From the NCBI RefSeq assembly GCF_001423125.1, contig NZ_LMNW01000001.1:669433-733432 (forward strand): 64,000 nucleotides of DNA, given 5' to 3'. A program made the translations under genes and the position numbers. The DNA is from Duganella sp. Leaf126. GTDB lineage: Bacteria > Pseudomonadota > Gammaproteobacteria > Burkholderiales > Burkholderiaceae_D. Below the pieces are notes generated by a model that was not told the origin of the DNA, searched no databases, and saw only the letters and a program-made list of their open reading frames with translations. Of this stretch, positions 18,656-26,432 are shown one piece after another (the stretch's first letter is position 1; each line of letters begins with the position of its first letter).

Positions 18656-19306
18656 ATGTCCGCAACGTTTACCGCAGAACAGATCGACACCGTCTACCGC
18701 GTCATCGCCGAGCGGCGCGACGTGCGCCATTTCATTCCCGGCGACGTGGACGAGACCGTGCTCGCGCGCCTGCTGCAGGCCGCGCACCATGCGCCCAGCG
18801 TCGGCTACATGCAGCCGTGGCGCTTTATCCGCATCGCCAGCCCGGCACTGCGCAGCGCACTGGTGGCGCTGGTGGAGGCCGAGCGCGTCAGGACGGCGGA
18901 GGCGCTGGGCCAGCGCGGCGCCGAATTCATGCGCCTGAAGGTGGAAGGCATCCGCGAATGCGGCGCGCTGTTCGTGGTGGCCCTGGCCGACGGCCGCGAC
19001 GCGCACGTGTTCGGGCGCCGCACGCTGCCGGAAATGGACCTGGCGTCGGTCGCCTGCGCGATCCAGAACATGTGGCTGGCCGCGCGCGCCGAAGGCCTGG
19101 GCATGGGCTGGGTGTCGCTGTTCGACCCGGACCAGCTGGCGCGCCTGCTGGCCATGCCCGCCGGCGCACGGCCGGTCGCCGTGCTGTGCCTGGGACACGT
19201 GGAACAGTTCTATCCGCGGCCGATGCTGGAAATGGAGGGCTGGGACACCCGCCGCACGCTGGCGGACCTGGTGACGGTCGATGGCTGGGACAAGCGCGGC
19301 GCCTAG
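18656..19306 (+). CDS. BluB-like nitroreductase-fold protein (5,6-dimethylbenzimidazole synthase)
   Basis: 216 residues with the BluB signature: RRDVRHFIPGDVDETVLARLL, HHAPSVGYMQPWRFIRI, CAIQNMWLAARAEGLGMGWVSLFDP and a C-terminal LCLGHVEQFYPRPMLE. BluB breaks down FMNH2 to form dimethylbenzimidazole, the lower ligand of vitamin B12. No other cobalamin gene is present in the window, so the pathway assignment rests on the protein alone; a flavin-dependent nitroreductase role is possible. It starts 32 bp after the antiporter gene and may be cotranscribed. Convergent with the GGDEF gene, 10 bp apart. Confidence 0.85.
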   Translation: MSATFTAEQIDTVYRVIAERRDVRHFIPGDVDETVLARLLQAAHHAPSVGYMQPWRFIRIASPALRSALVALVEAERVRTAEALGQRGAEFMRLKVEGIRECGALFVVALADGRDAHVFGRRTLPEMDLASVACAIQNMWLAARAEGLGMGWVSLFDPDQLARLLAMPAGARPVAVLCLGHVEQFYPRPMLEMEGWDTRRTLADLVTVDGWDKRGA

Positions 19307-19316
19307 CGGCGCGTGA

Positions 19317-20501
19317 CTAGCCGGCCGGCCCGCTGCTGACCACGCGGTTGCGGCCGGCCTCCTTGGCCGCGTACAGGCGCAGGTCGGCAGCGGCCACCCA
19401 GGCGCGCGCGATGGCGGCCGGGTCACCTTCGATGTCGCCCGGATGCAGCGCCGCCACGCCGATCGACACCGTCACCGACAGTTGCAGCTCGGGCGTGAGG
19501 GCGATCATGGCGCCGGCCACGCTGGCGCGGATGCGCTCGGCAACGAAGGCGGCGCTGTCGAGCGGGGCGTCGATCAGCAGCACCACGAATTCCTCGCCGC
19601 CGAAGCGCGCCAGCGCATCGGACGCGCGCAGTTCGTTCTTGATGCGCGAGGCCACTTCGCGCAGCACTTCGTCGCCGCCGCCGTGGCCCACCGTGTCGTT
19701 GACGCGCTTGAAATGGTCGACGTCGATGTACATGAACGAAATCGGGTACGACTGGCGCTTAGCGCGGGCGATTTCTTCGAGCAGGCGGCGGTCGATATAG
19801 CGGCGGTTGTAGACGCCGGTCAGCGAATCGGTCAGCCCGATGTACTTGAGCATTTCGTTACTGATCACGTTTTCCAGGCAGATCGCGACGATCGATCCCA
19901 TGTGCTCGACGAAATCGGTGCCCAGGCTGGGCGTAAACCGGGTGGGATCGCGGCTGGCCAGGTTGAGGCTGCCGATCATGCGCTTGTTGCGCAAGAGCGG
20001 CACCAGCGCCACGCTTTGCAGCCCGGTCGGCGCCCGGGGGAAGGCGGCACGGTGGCGCTGGCCGTCGAACATGCCCAGCAGCGGCTTGGGCGGCGCCGAG
20101 GCCACCGCGTGCGCGGACAGGTCGAAGCCGAGCGCCTCGATCTCTTCGACGAAGAGCAGGTCGGGGAAATCTTCGAACACGACGTCGAGCTTGAGCATGA
20201 CGGTGCGGATGTCGGCGCCCTCGTCGAGCAGGGTCAGGGTGACCGCATCGAGCTCCGAGATCACCGGCAGCACGCTCAGGATGGTGCCTACCAGCTCGGG
20301 GAAATTGCCGGCGCTGACGATGTTCAGGTCGAACGCCTGGTGGCGCGTCATGATCGAGTGGTTGCGCTCGGCCTGCTCCAGCAGATAGGCCATGCGGGCA
20401 CGCAGCGCCTGGTTTTCGGCGGTCAGCTTGTCCACCGCCGCGTCGACGCCTGCTGCCTGATCCGTGTTGGGCGCCAACTTGCCTGTTGCAGTCTGCGTCA
20501 T
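19317..20501 (-). CDS. Diguanylate cyclase with N-terminal DUF484/GAF-like sensor
   Basis: 394 residues. A short N-terminal coiled coil (VDKLTAENQALRARMAYLLEQAERN) is followed by a GAF/DUF484-like domain at about 60-215 (TGLQSVALVPLLRNKRMIGSLNLASRDP). The GGDEF domain at about 225-390 has DSLTGVYNRRYIDRRL and the active-site GGEEF near residue 300, so it should make cyclic di-GMP from two GTP. No EAL domain and no membrane segment, so it is cytosolic. ATG 20501 is preferred because AAGGAA lies at the right distance; another in-frame ATG exists at 20540. The input signal is unknown. Confidence 0.9.
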   Translation of the reverse strand: MTQTATGKLAPNTDQAAGVDAAVDKLTAENQALRARMAYLLEQAERNHSIMTRHQAFDLNIVSAGNFPELVGTILSVLPVISELDAVTLTLLDEGADIRTVMLKLDVVFEDFPDLLFVEEIEALGFDLSAHAVASAPPKPLLGMFDGQRHRAAFPRAPTGLQSVALVPLLRNKRMIGSLNLASRDPTRFTPSLGTDFVEHMGSIVAICLENVISNEMLKYIGLTDSLTGVYNRRYIDRRLLEEIARAKRQSYPISFMYIDVDHFKRVNDTVGHGGGDEVLREVASRIKNELRASDALARFGGEEFVVLLIDAPLDSAAFVAERIRASVAGAMIALTPELQLSVTVSIGVAALHPGDIEGDPAAIARAWVAAADLRLYAAKEAGRNRVVSSGPAG

Positions 20502-20592
20502 CAATATTTCCTTGCTCTTCACCCGAAGTCTGTCCTGCATAACATTACGCCAAGTTGTGCCGCTTGGGAATGCCCCGACGGCCAGAAGTGCG

Positions 20593-21450
20593 TTAAAACG
20601 CCAGCGTCAGCGCGATTTCCTGGCCCACCTGCACCAGTGCGCCGCTGCCGGCGGTAACGATGGCGTTCATGCCGAAGCAGATCGCACCGTCGAGCGCGGG
20701 GTTGACGCGGTAGGCCTGCAAGATGTCGAGCGGGTCCGGGCCGAACTCGGCGCTGGCCTGGTCGATCGAGGGCATCGGGCAGCGCGGACACGGCTTGACC
20801 GGTTTGACGCGCACGCCGCCAAGGTCCAGCGTATCGGCATAGTCTTCCTCGAACGCGTCGATACCGTCGATGACCAGGTTGGGACGGAAACGGTTCATCG
20901 GCAAGGCAGCGCGGCCGGCGCGGCGCAGCTTGTCGTTGAGGTCGTCCAGCGACGCCCGGCCGATCACCAGGATCGGAAAACCGTCGGAGAACAAGGTGGT
21001 GGCAGCGACGTCACCGGTCCATTTCCGGCTCACCGCGCGCACCGCGCCGCCGTGGAAACGCACCAGGCGGCACGCCACACCCAGCGCTGCGCCGAACCAG
21101 GCTGCGGCAGCATCGCCGCAGTCGATGGCGCGCAGGCTGTCGTCCCAGATCTGCACGCGCCGCGTGGCGGCCGCTGCGGGATCGGGCCGCGCCAGCGCCA
21201 GGGTCAGCGCCGGCATGCCGGGGCAGGTCAGCGTCAGCGTCTGCGCCTGCAGGCTGGGCGTGATCAGCGCCATGCGCGGAACATCGCGCTGCGTCATGTA
21301 GCCGCCATTGGCATCGACCACCATCCACTCGCGGTCGCCCAGCTGGCCGTCGGCAGTGGAGAGTCCGGCCGTGGTCAGCACTGCCTGCGACAGCGACAGG
21401 CCGGCGCAGGATTTGATCGGATAAAGGATGAGGTCGGACAGGGTGGGCAT
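20593..21450 (-). CDS. MOSC domain-containing protein (YcbX/MARC-like)
   Basis: 285 residues: an N-terminal beta-barrel (MPTLSDLILYPIKSCAGLSL, GDREWMVVDANGGYMTQRDVPRMALI) and a MOSC domain (MNRFRPNLVIDGIDAFEED; VKPVKPCPRCPMPSID), where the conserved cysteine would bind the molybdenum cofactor. Proteins of this plan (YcbX, mARC) reduce N-hydroxylated bases. ATG 21450 gives the family N-terminus; an in-frame ATG at 21492 would add 14 residues (MAIRFTARRLAACA). It is followed at 91 bp by the GGDEF gene. No partner reductase is adjacent. Confidence 0.85.
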   Translation of the reverse strand: MPTLSDLILYPIKSCAGLSLSQAVLTTAGLSTADGQLGDREWMVVDANGGYMTQRDVPRMALITPSLQAQTLTLTCPGMPALTLALARPDPAAAATRRVQIWDDSLRAIDCGDAAAAWFGAALGVACRLVRFHGGAVRAVSRKWTGDVAATTLFSDGFPILVIGRASLDDLNDKLRRAGRAALPMNRFRPNLVIDGIDAFEEDYADTLDLGGVRVKPVKPCPRCPMPSIDQASAEFGPDPLDILQAYRVNPALDGAICFGMNAIVTAGSGALVQVGQEIALTLAF

Positions 21451-21520
21451 GGCACAGGCAGCAAGACGGCGTGCGGTGAATCGGATCGCCATCTTGCAAC
21501 AGCCGGCAACGCTGGCGCGC

Positions 21521-21547
21521 GATGGTTGCGATGGTTGCGACCGTTGC
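21521..21547. repeat. Three tandem 9-bp repeats upstream of the MOSC gene
   Basis: GATGGTTGC at 21521-21529 and 21530-21538, then GACCGTTGC at 21539-21547 (two changes). They lie between the MOSC gene and the NYN gene, 71 bp upstream of the MOSC start. They could be a small operator or simple slippage. Confidence 0.5.
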
Positions 21548-21564
21548 GACGGTCCGGGCAGTCA

Positions 21565-21590
21565 GTGCGGGGCGCATGAGCGCCCTGCAC
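21565..21590 (-). terminator. Hairpin just past the NYN gene
   Basis: Arms GTGC-x-GGGCGC (21565-21575) and GCGCCC-x-GCAC (21580-21590) form an 11-position stem with one mismatch and a 4-nt loop. It begins 3 bases after the stop of the NYN gene on the - strand. There is no U-tract, so termination strength is uncertain. Confidence 0.45.
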
Positions 21591-21593
21591 GGC

Positions 21594-23447
21594 TTACTCT
21601 TCTGCTGCCGGGGTCTTGGCGGCCTTGGGCGCACGCGGTGCGCGCGCTTGCCTGGACGCCTTGGCGGCCGGGGCAGCATCCGCTGGCGCGCCTGCCGGTG
21701 GCACGGAAGCGGCGTCGGCAGCCGCCGGAGCGACCGGCGCACGCTCGGCGCCAGACTTGGCCTTGGGCTTGGCCTTCGGCCGGGCCGGACGGCCTGCTTT
21801 GGCGGGCGCCGCGCTGGCTGCATCCGCTGCACTGACCGTACCGGCGTCGCTGACGGCATTGGCCCCCTCGACAACCCCTGCTGCAGTGCTGACCACCGCT
21901 GCCGGTGCGGCCGGCGTGGCGACGGCAGTGGCCGCTGGCAGCGTGACCGCTGCGCCATCGGGCGCCGGCGCTGCAGCCTCTGCCGCTACGGCCCGGGCTG
22001 CCGGCGCCTTGGCGGCGGCTTTTACCTTGCGTGCCGGCGGCTTGGCGCCGTTTTTCTTTTTGACGGGCGTCGGCACCGCAGCGTCGCCACTGCCGACCGC
22101 CACTTCCGGCACGACCGGCATGGTCGCGATTGCGCTGCTGACTTCGGTAGCAGCTGCGGCGGCAGTGTCGGCTACCGCAGTGTCGGCTGCTGCCGCATCG
22201 GCTGTCGCATGCTGCTGGTCCGTCCCGGTGCGCTGGCCGCCGTCGTTGCGGTCGTGCCGTTCCTGGCGGTCGCTGCGGTCGCGGCCGCCGCGGTTGTTGC
22301 GCTGGCGGTTGCCGTCGCGGCCGTGGTGTTGCGTATCGGCGGCGGCAGCAGCGGCGGCGCCGGCATGCTCGGCGGCCTGCGCGGCATCGACCAGTTCCGC
22401 CAGCGGCGCGTCGGGGACGATGTCCGCTGCCGTGCTGGCGTCATCATTGCCAGCCTGGGCCGCACGGCCCTGGCGGTTCTGGCGCTCGGCCTGGCGCTCG
22501 GCGAACCGCTCGGCAGCGGTGCGGCCCCGATTGCGGCTGCGGCGCGACTCGGCCCCCTGCTCCTGGCTGCCCCCCTTGTCGCTCTGCTGGACGGCCTGGC
22601 CATCGAGCGCGGGCGCCGCGCCATGCTGCGCACCGCTGCTGCGGTAGACGTAGGCGCCCGATTTCTCGTCGCGGCCGAATTCCAGCAGGCCACGCGCCTT
22701 GCATTCCTCGATCAGGTTGCCGAAAGTGCGGAAGCCGTAGTACGACTCGCTGAAGTCCGGCTTGCGGCGCTTGATCGCTTCCTTCAGGACCGAGGCCCAG
22801 ATCTTGCCGCTGTCGCCGCGCTCGAGCACCAGCGCCTCGAAGGTGTTGGCGGCGATTTCCACGGCCTCGTCGCGGCGCCGTTCCATTTCGGCGCGGCGCG
22901 CGTTTTCCTCTTCCGGCGACCGCTTGACGGCCTGCTTGGCTTCGCCGGCATCGCGGCGCGCACGGCGGCTCTCGCGCACCAGGTCGTCGTAGAAGATGAA
23001 TTCGTCGCAATTGGCCACCAGCAGGTCGGACGTCGATTGCTTGACGCCGACGCCGATCACTTTCTTGGCGTTCTCGCGCAGCTTGGACACCAGCGGCGAA
23101 AAATCGGAGTCGCCCGAGATGATGACGAAGGTGTCCACGTGCGACTTGGTGTAGCACAGGTCGAGCGCGTCGACCACCATGCGGATGTCGGCCGAATTCT
23201 TGCCGGACTGGCGCACGTGCGGGATTTCGATCAGCTCGAAGTTCGCTTCGTGCATCGGCGCCTTGAAGCCCTTGTAGCGATCCCAGTCGCAATACGCTTT
23301 CTTGACCACGATGCTGCCCTTGAGCAGCAGACGTTCGAGCACCGGTTTGATGTCGAACTTGTCGTAATTGGCGTCGCGCACACCGAGCGCGACGTTTTCG
23401 AAATCGCAGAACAGCGCCATGCTGACGTTATCGTTGGAAGATGCCAT
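21594..23447 (-). CDS. NYN-domain putative ribonuclease with OST-HTH/LOTUS domain and long disordered tail
   Basis: 617 residues. A NYN (LabA/DUF88, PIN-like) domain at about 8-165 has the acidic residues expected for a metal-dependent nuclease: CDFENVALG, NSADIRMVVDALDLCY and FVIISGDSDFSPLV. An OST-HTH (LOTUS) domain follows at about 205-280 (KIWASVLKEAIKRRKPDFSESYYGFRTFGNLIEEC). The last 330 residues are low complexity: Arg/Gly/Asn/Gln-rich (GRDGNRQRNNRGGRDRSDRQ), then Ala/Pro/Lys-rich (PARPKAKPKAKSG). This suggests RNA binding. NYN plus LOTUS proteins occur in many bacteria and in animal RNA regulation; the bacterial substrate is unknown. It stands alone, divergent from the ABC-F gene. Confidence 0.88.
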   Translation of the reverse strand: MASSNDNVSMALFCDFENVALGVRDANYDKFDIKPVLERLLLKGSIVVKKAYCDWDRYKGFKAPMHEANFELIEIPHVRQSGKNSADIRMVVDALDLCYTKSHVDTFVIISGDSDFSPLVSKLRENAKKVIGVGVKQSTSDLLVANCDEFIFYDDLVRESRRARRDAGEAKQAVKRSPEEENARRAEMERRRDEAVEIAANTFEALVLERGDSGKIWASVLKEAIKRRKPDFSESYYGFRTFGNLIEECKARGLLEFGRDEKSGAYVYRSSGAQHGAAPALDGQAVQQSDKGGSQEQGAESRRSRNRGRTAAERFAERQAERQNRQGRAAQAGNDDASTAADIVPDAPLAELVDAAQAAEHAGAAAAAAADTQHHGRDGNRQRNNRGGRDRSDRQERHDRNDGGQRTGTDQQHATADAAAADTAVADTAAAAATEVSSAIATMPVVPEVAVGSGDAAVPTPVKKKNGAKPPARKVKAAAKAPAARAVAAEAAAPAPDGAAVTLPAATAVATPAAPAAVVSTAAGVVEGANAVSDAGTVSAADAASAAPAKAGRPARPKAKPKAKSGAERAPVAPAAADAASVPPAGAPADAAPAAKASRQARAPRAPKAAKTPAAEE

Positions 23448-23566
23448 GAGGAATATTTTCTAGTGAAGAGGGGTGCGGGGGAACAAACGCGTGGTCCGGC
23501 GGTCGGCTAATGGGGCGATTATACCGAACAACGTCGTGCCTCCATGTACTCATCCATGGACTGATC

Positions 23567-23695
23567 TATAATGGCCGCTCTCCCCCAGTTACGAGGTATT
23601 CGTCCGATGCGCCATTGATGCCGCCGTCTTCCTGACGGCCAGCCTCCACTTCTTCCCATCCCAAGGGGAGTTTCTGGCATCTATTGGAGTAACGC
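23567..23695 (+). promoter_or_regulatory. Promoter and structured leader of the ABC-F gene with a three-codon upstream ORF
   Basis: TATAAT at 23567-23572 would start a leader of about 117 nt. The leader holds: a possible ribosome site GAGG (23593-23596) before a minimal ORF ATG-CGC-CAT-TGA (23607-23618); a hairpin GCCGTC/GACGGC (23623-23639); and a second hairpin CTTCCC/GGGGAG (23652-23670). CTCCA at 23644-23648 can pair with TGGAG (23685-23689), the ribosome site of the ABC-F gene. This resembles a translation-sensing attenuator. No Rfam family is recognised. Confidence 0.45.
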
Positions 23696-25318
23696 ATGAC
23701 GCAATGTTCGCCCCCATCCATCACGCTCGATGGCGTGTCTTACAGCCTGCCCGACGGCAGTGTCCTCTTTTCCGACTTGCATGAACAATTCAACCAGCGG
23801 CCTACCGGCCTGGTCGGGCGCAATGGCGTCGGCAAGACTGTGCTTGCCCGCATCCTGGCCGGCCAGCTGGCGCCATCTTCCGGTCGGTGCATACGCCATG
23901 GCGCTGTGTATTACCTGGCCCAGCAGGTAACGCCTGCACCCGGCGCCACCATCGCCGATCTGGCCGGCATGCGTCCCGCATTCGATGCATTGACCCGCAT
24001 CGCCGCCGGCAGCGTCGCCATCGAGGACTTCGACCTGGTCGATGCGCGCTGGGACTTGCCGCAGCAGCTGCAACAGGAACTCGACAGGATTGGCCTGGGC
24101 CGCCATAACGCGCAGACGCCGGCCAGCGTTCTGAGCGGTGGCGAAGCGATGCGCGTGGCCTTGGCGGGCGCCATGCTGTCCGGCGCCGATTTCCTGATCC
24201 TCGACGAACCGAGCAACCATCTCGACCGCCACCAGCGCCAAGCCCTGACCGCACAATTGCAGCGCTGGCAGCGTGGTCTGCTGGTGGTCAGCCACGACCG
24301 TCAATTGCTGGAAATTATGGAGTCCATCATCGAGCTATCGCCGCAGGGCTTGGTCAGCCATGGTGGCAATTACAGTTTTTATGCCGCCGCCCGCGCGCAC
24401 CAGCGGCAAAACGCGCTGGACCAGCTCGACTTACGCAAGCTCGAGCGCCACCGCGCGGAACAAGCAATGCGCACCCAGCGCGAACGCCAGCACCAGCGCC
24501 AGGCACACGGCGCCCGCCAGGGCCGGGACGCCAACCAGGCCAAGATCCTGCTCGGACAACAGAAGCAGCGCAGCGAAAGCTCGGCCGGCAAGCTGCGCCA
24601 GCAGCAGGATGCCACGCGCGAACGCTTGTCCGCACGGGTAGGCGCTGCTGCGCAGCAGGTCCAGGACGATGCGGGGATCGTGCTGCACACCTTGCCGACG
24701 CTGGGCAGCGCCCACCGGCGCGTGGTGGAACTCGACGGGGTCGAGTTGCCGTTCGTGCCTGCAGCCACCCGATCTATCGGCCTGAGCTTGACCGCGCAGC
24801 AGCGCGTGGGCGTGATCGGTCCCAACGGCTGCGGCAAGTCGACCTTGCTGCAAGTGCTGGCCGGTCGTCTCGCACCGCTGGCCGGACGTTGCCAGGTGGT
24901 CGATGGTTGCGTCTATCTCGACCAGCATCTGGTCGATCTCGATCCGGCGCGCACCGTGCTCGCGCAACTGCTGGCAGCCAACCGCAGCGTCAAGGAAGCC
25001 ACACTGCGCACCTGGCTGTCCCAGCTGGGACTGGACGCACCCAAGATCGTCGCGCCTAGCGGCGCGCTCAGCGGTGGCGAGCGCCTGAAAGCAGCGCTGG
25101 CCTGCGTGCTGTACGCCGATCCGCCGGCACCACTGCTGCTGCTCGACGAGCCGGGCAATCATCTCGACCTGCCCTCGCTGCAGGCGCTGGAAATCACGTT
25201 GCGCAACTACCGGGGGGCATTGCTGGTGGTCTCGCACGACGATGTCTTCCTGCACAGCCTGGGGTTGACGGACAAGCTCTCGGCCACGGAACAGGGATGG
25301 CAGCTCGATCCATGGTGA
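23696..25318 (+). CDS. ABC-F family ATPase
   Basis: 540 residues with two ABC ATPase domains on one chain and no membrane segment. The first has GRNGVGKT, LSGGEAMRVAL and DEPSNHLD; the second has GPNGCGKS, LSGGERLKAAL and DEPGNHLD. They are joined by a charged, helical, Gln/Arg-rich linker at about 240-320 (RTQRERQHQRQAHGARQGRD). ABC-F proteins act on the ribosome, either as translation factors (EttA, Uup) or as antibiotic-resistance proteins that clear the exit tunnel. Subfamily cannot be fixed by eye; it does not look like canonical EttA. ATG 23696 has TTGGAG six bases upstream. A structured leader precedes it, which is compatible with regulated expression. Confidence 0.92.
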   Translation: MTQCSPPSITLDGVSYSLPDGSVLFSDLHEQFNQRPTGLVGRNGVGKTVLARILAGQLAPSSGRCIRHGAVYYLAQQVTPAPGATIADLAGMRPAFDALTRIAAGSVAIEDFDLVDARWDLPQQLQQELDRIGLGRHNAQTPASVLSGGEAMRVALAGAMLSGADFLILDEPSNHLDRHQRQALTAQLQRWQRGLLVVSHDRQLLEIMESIIELSPQGLVSHGGNYSFYAAARAHQRQNALDQLDLRKLERHRAEQAMRTQRERQHQRQAHGARQGRDANQAKILLGQQKQRSESSAGKLRQQQDATRERLSARVGAAAQQVQDDAGIVLHTLPTLGSAHRRVVELDGVELPFVPAATRSIGLSLTAQQRVGVIGPNGCGKSTLLQVLAGRLAPLAGRCQVVDGCVYLDQHLVDLDPARTVLAQLLAANRSVKEATLRTWLSQLGLDAPKIVAPSGALSGGERLKAALACVLYADPPAPLLLLDEPGNHLDLPSLQALEITLRNYRGALLVVSHDDVFLHSLGLTDKLSATEQGWQLDPW

Positions 25319-25394
25319 GTGCTTGACTTCGAGTGCGCTCGAAGCATTAGCCTGTCATTGAGGGTTTCCTCATCGACCATACAGGAGCATACCG

Positions 25395-25877
25395 ATGACA
25401 CGATTACATGAGCTGTTTCCCAAGCCGCTGCTGCGGTCCAGCATGATTTCCACGACCGCCGCCGGCGCCATCGAGCAAGGCCGAGCGGACGAACGCCGCA
25501 GGCGCGGCGAAGACACGCTGGCCGCCATCACCGGCAGCGCGGGCCAAAGCGTGGTCGATGCGCTGCGCGACCTGTCGCCGGAGCTTGGCCACTGGATCGT
25601 CGATTTCGCCTATGGCGACGTGTTCTCGCGTCCCGCGCTGTCGCTGCCGACGCGCGAGCTGACCACGATTGCCGCCCTGACCGCGCTGGGCAATGCTCAG
25701 CCGCAGCTCAAGGTCCATATCGAGGGCGCGCTCAACGTCGGCTGCACGCCGGAGCAGATCGTCGAGGTCATCATCCAGATGGCCGTGTACGCGGGTTTTC
25801 CCAGCGCCCTGAACGGCATCAGCGCCGCACGCGAAGTGTTCGAGCGGCGCGGGGTTACAATCGCCGTCCATCCCTGA
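25395..25877 (+). CDS. Carboxymuconolactone decarboxylase (CMD) family protein
   Basis: 160 residues. The CMD core is RPALSLPTRELTTIAALTALGNAQPQLKVHIEGALNVGCTPEQIVEVIIQMAVYAGFPSALNGI. The family contains gamma-carboxymuconolactone decarboxylases and AhpD-like thiol peroxidase partners. The AhpD CxxC pair is absent, so peroxidase activity is unlikely and the reaction is unknown. The start has CAGGAG at a good distance. A MerR-type regulator begins 18 bp downstream, suggesting a self-regulated pair. Confidence 0.85.
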   Translation: MTRLHELFPKPLLRSSMISTTAAGAIEQGRADERRRRGEDTLAAITGSAGQSVVDALRDLSPELGHWIVDFAYGDVFSRPALSLPTRELTTIAALTALGNAQPQLKVHIEGALNVGCTPEQIVEVIIQMAVYAGFPSALNGISAAREVFERRGVTIAVHP

Positions 25878-25895
25878 GCAGGCTTGCGCAATCCC

Positions 25896-26276
25896 ATGAC
25901 GTCCCACCTCAGCATCGACGAAGTTGCCAGGCGCACCGGCCTGACGGCGCACACGCTGCGCTATTACGAACGGATCGGACTGATCGCCCCGGTCAGCCGT
26001 GCCGGCGGCGGCCAGCGCCGCTATGCGCAGGCCGACCTGGCCTGGATCGACTTCCTGCTGCGCCTGCGCACCACCGGCATGCCGGTCAGGCAGATGCAGG
26101 CGTTTGCCAGCCTGCGCGCCGCCGGCGACGCCACGGTGGCCGACCGGCGCCAGCTGCTGGAAACGCATTTGCAGGACGTGCTCGCGCAAATCGCAGCGAT
26201 GCAGCAGTCGGTGCAGGCGCTGGAGCAAAAGATCGGCTACTACCGGGCACTGGAGCGCGGCGCGCTACCCCGCTGA
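25896..26276 (+). CDS. MerR family transcriptional regulator
   Basis: 126 residues. The N-terminal winged helix is typical (LSIDEVARRTGLTAHTLRYYERIGLIAPVSR), followed by a dimerisation coiled coil (LETHLQDVLAQIAAMQQSVQALEQKIGYYRAL). No cysteines are placed for metal sensing, so it is more like the organic-compound or stress-sensing members. ATG 25896 was chosen over an in-frame TTG at 25884. It lies 18 bp after the CMD gene and probably shares its mRNA. Confidence 0.9.
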   Translation: MTSHLSIDEVARRTGLTAHTLRYYERIGLIAPVSRAGGGQRRYAQADLAWIDFLLRLRTTGMPVRQMQAFASLRAAGDATVADRRQLLETHLQDVLAQIAAMQQSVQALEQKIGYYRALERGALPR

Positions 26277-26432
26277 CGCCAGCGACGCCAGGCGTACGCT
26301 CCACGCCACGTTGATAGCAAGCTGATCATTTGTGTTGGAGCTCGTACATACCTCGTTAAGTACAAACGTTATGGTGGTCCTGCGCTGATGAAACCGCATT
26401 CTGCAGTTTCCCGCCTTCTCCGGGATTTCGAC

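Noticed and set aside
21594..22650. Ala/Pro/Lys-rich repeats taken as a separate gene or frameshift in the NYN gene tail
   Set aside because: The frame is continuous with the NYN/OST-HTH domains and codon use is uniform; it is a disordered tail.
23660..23695. A yybP-ykoY-like riboswitch suggested by GGGGAGT in the ABC-F leader
   Set aside because: Only one short motif matches; the rest of the manganese riboswitch core is missing and the leader is too short.
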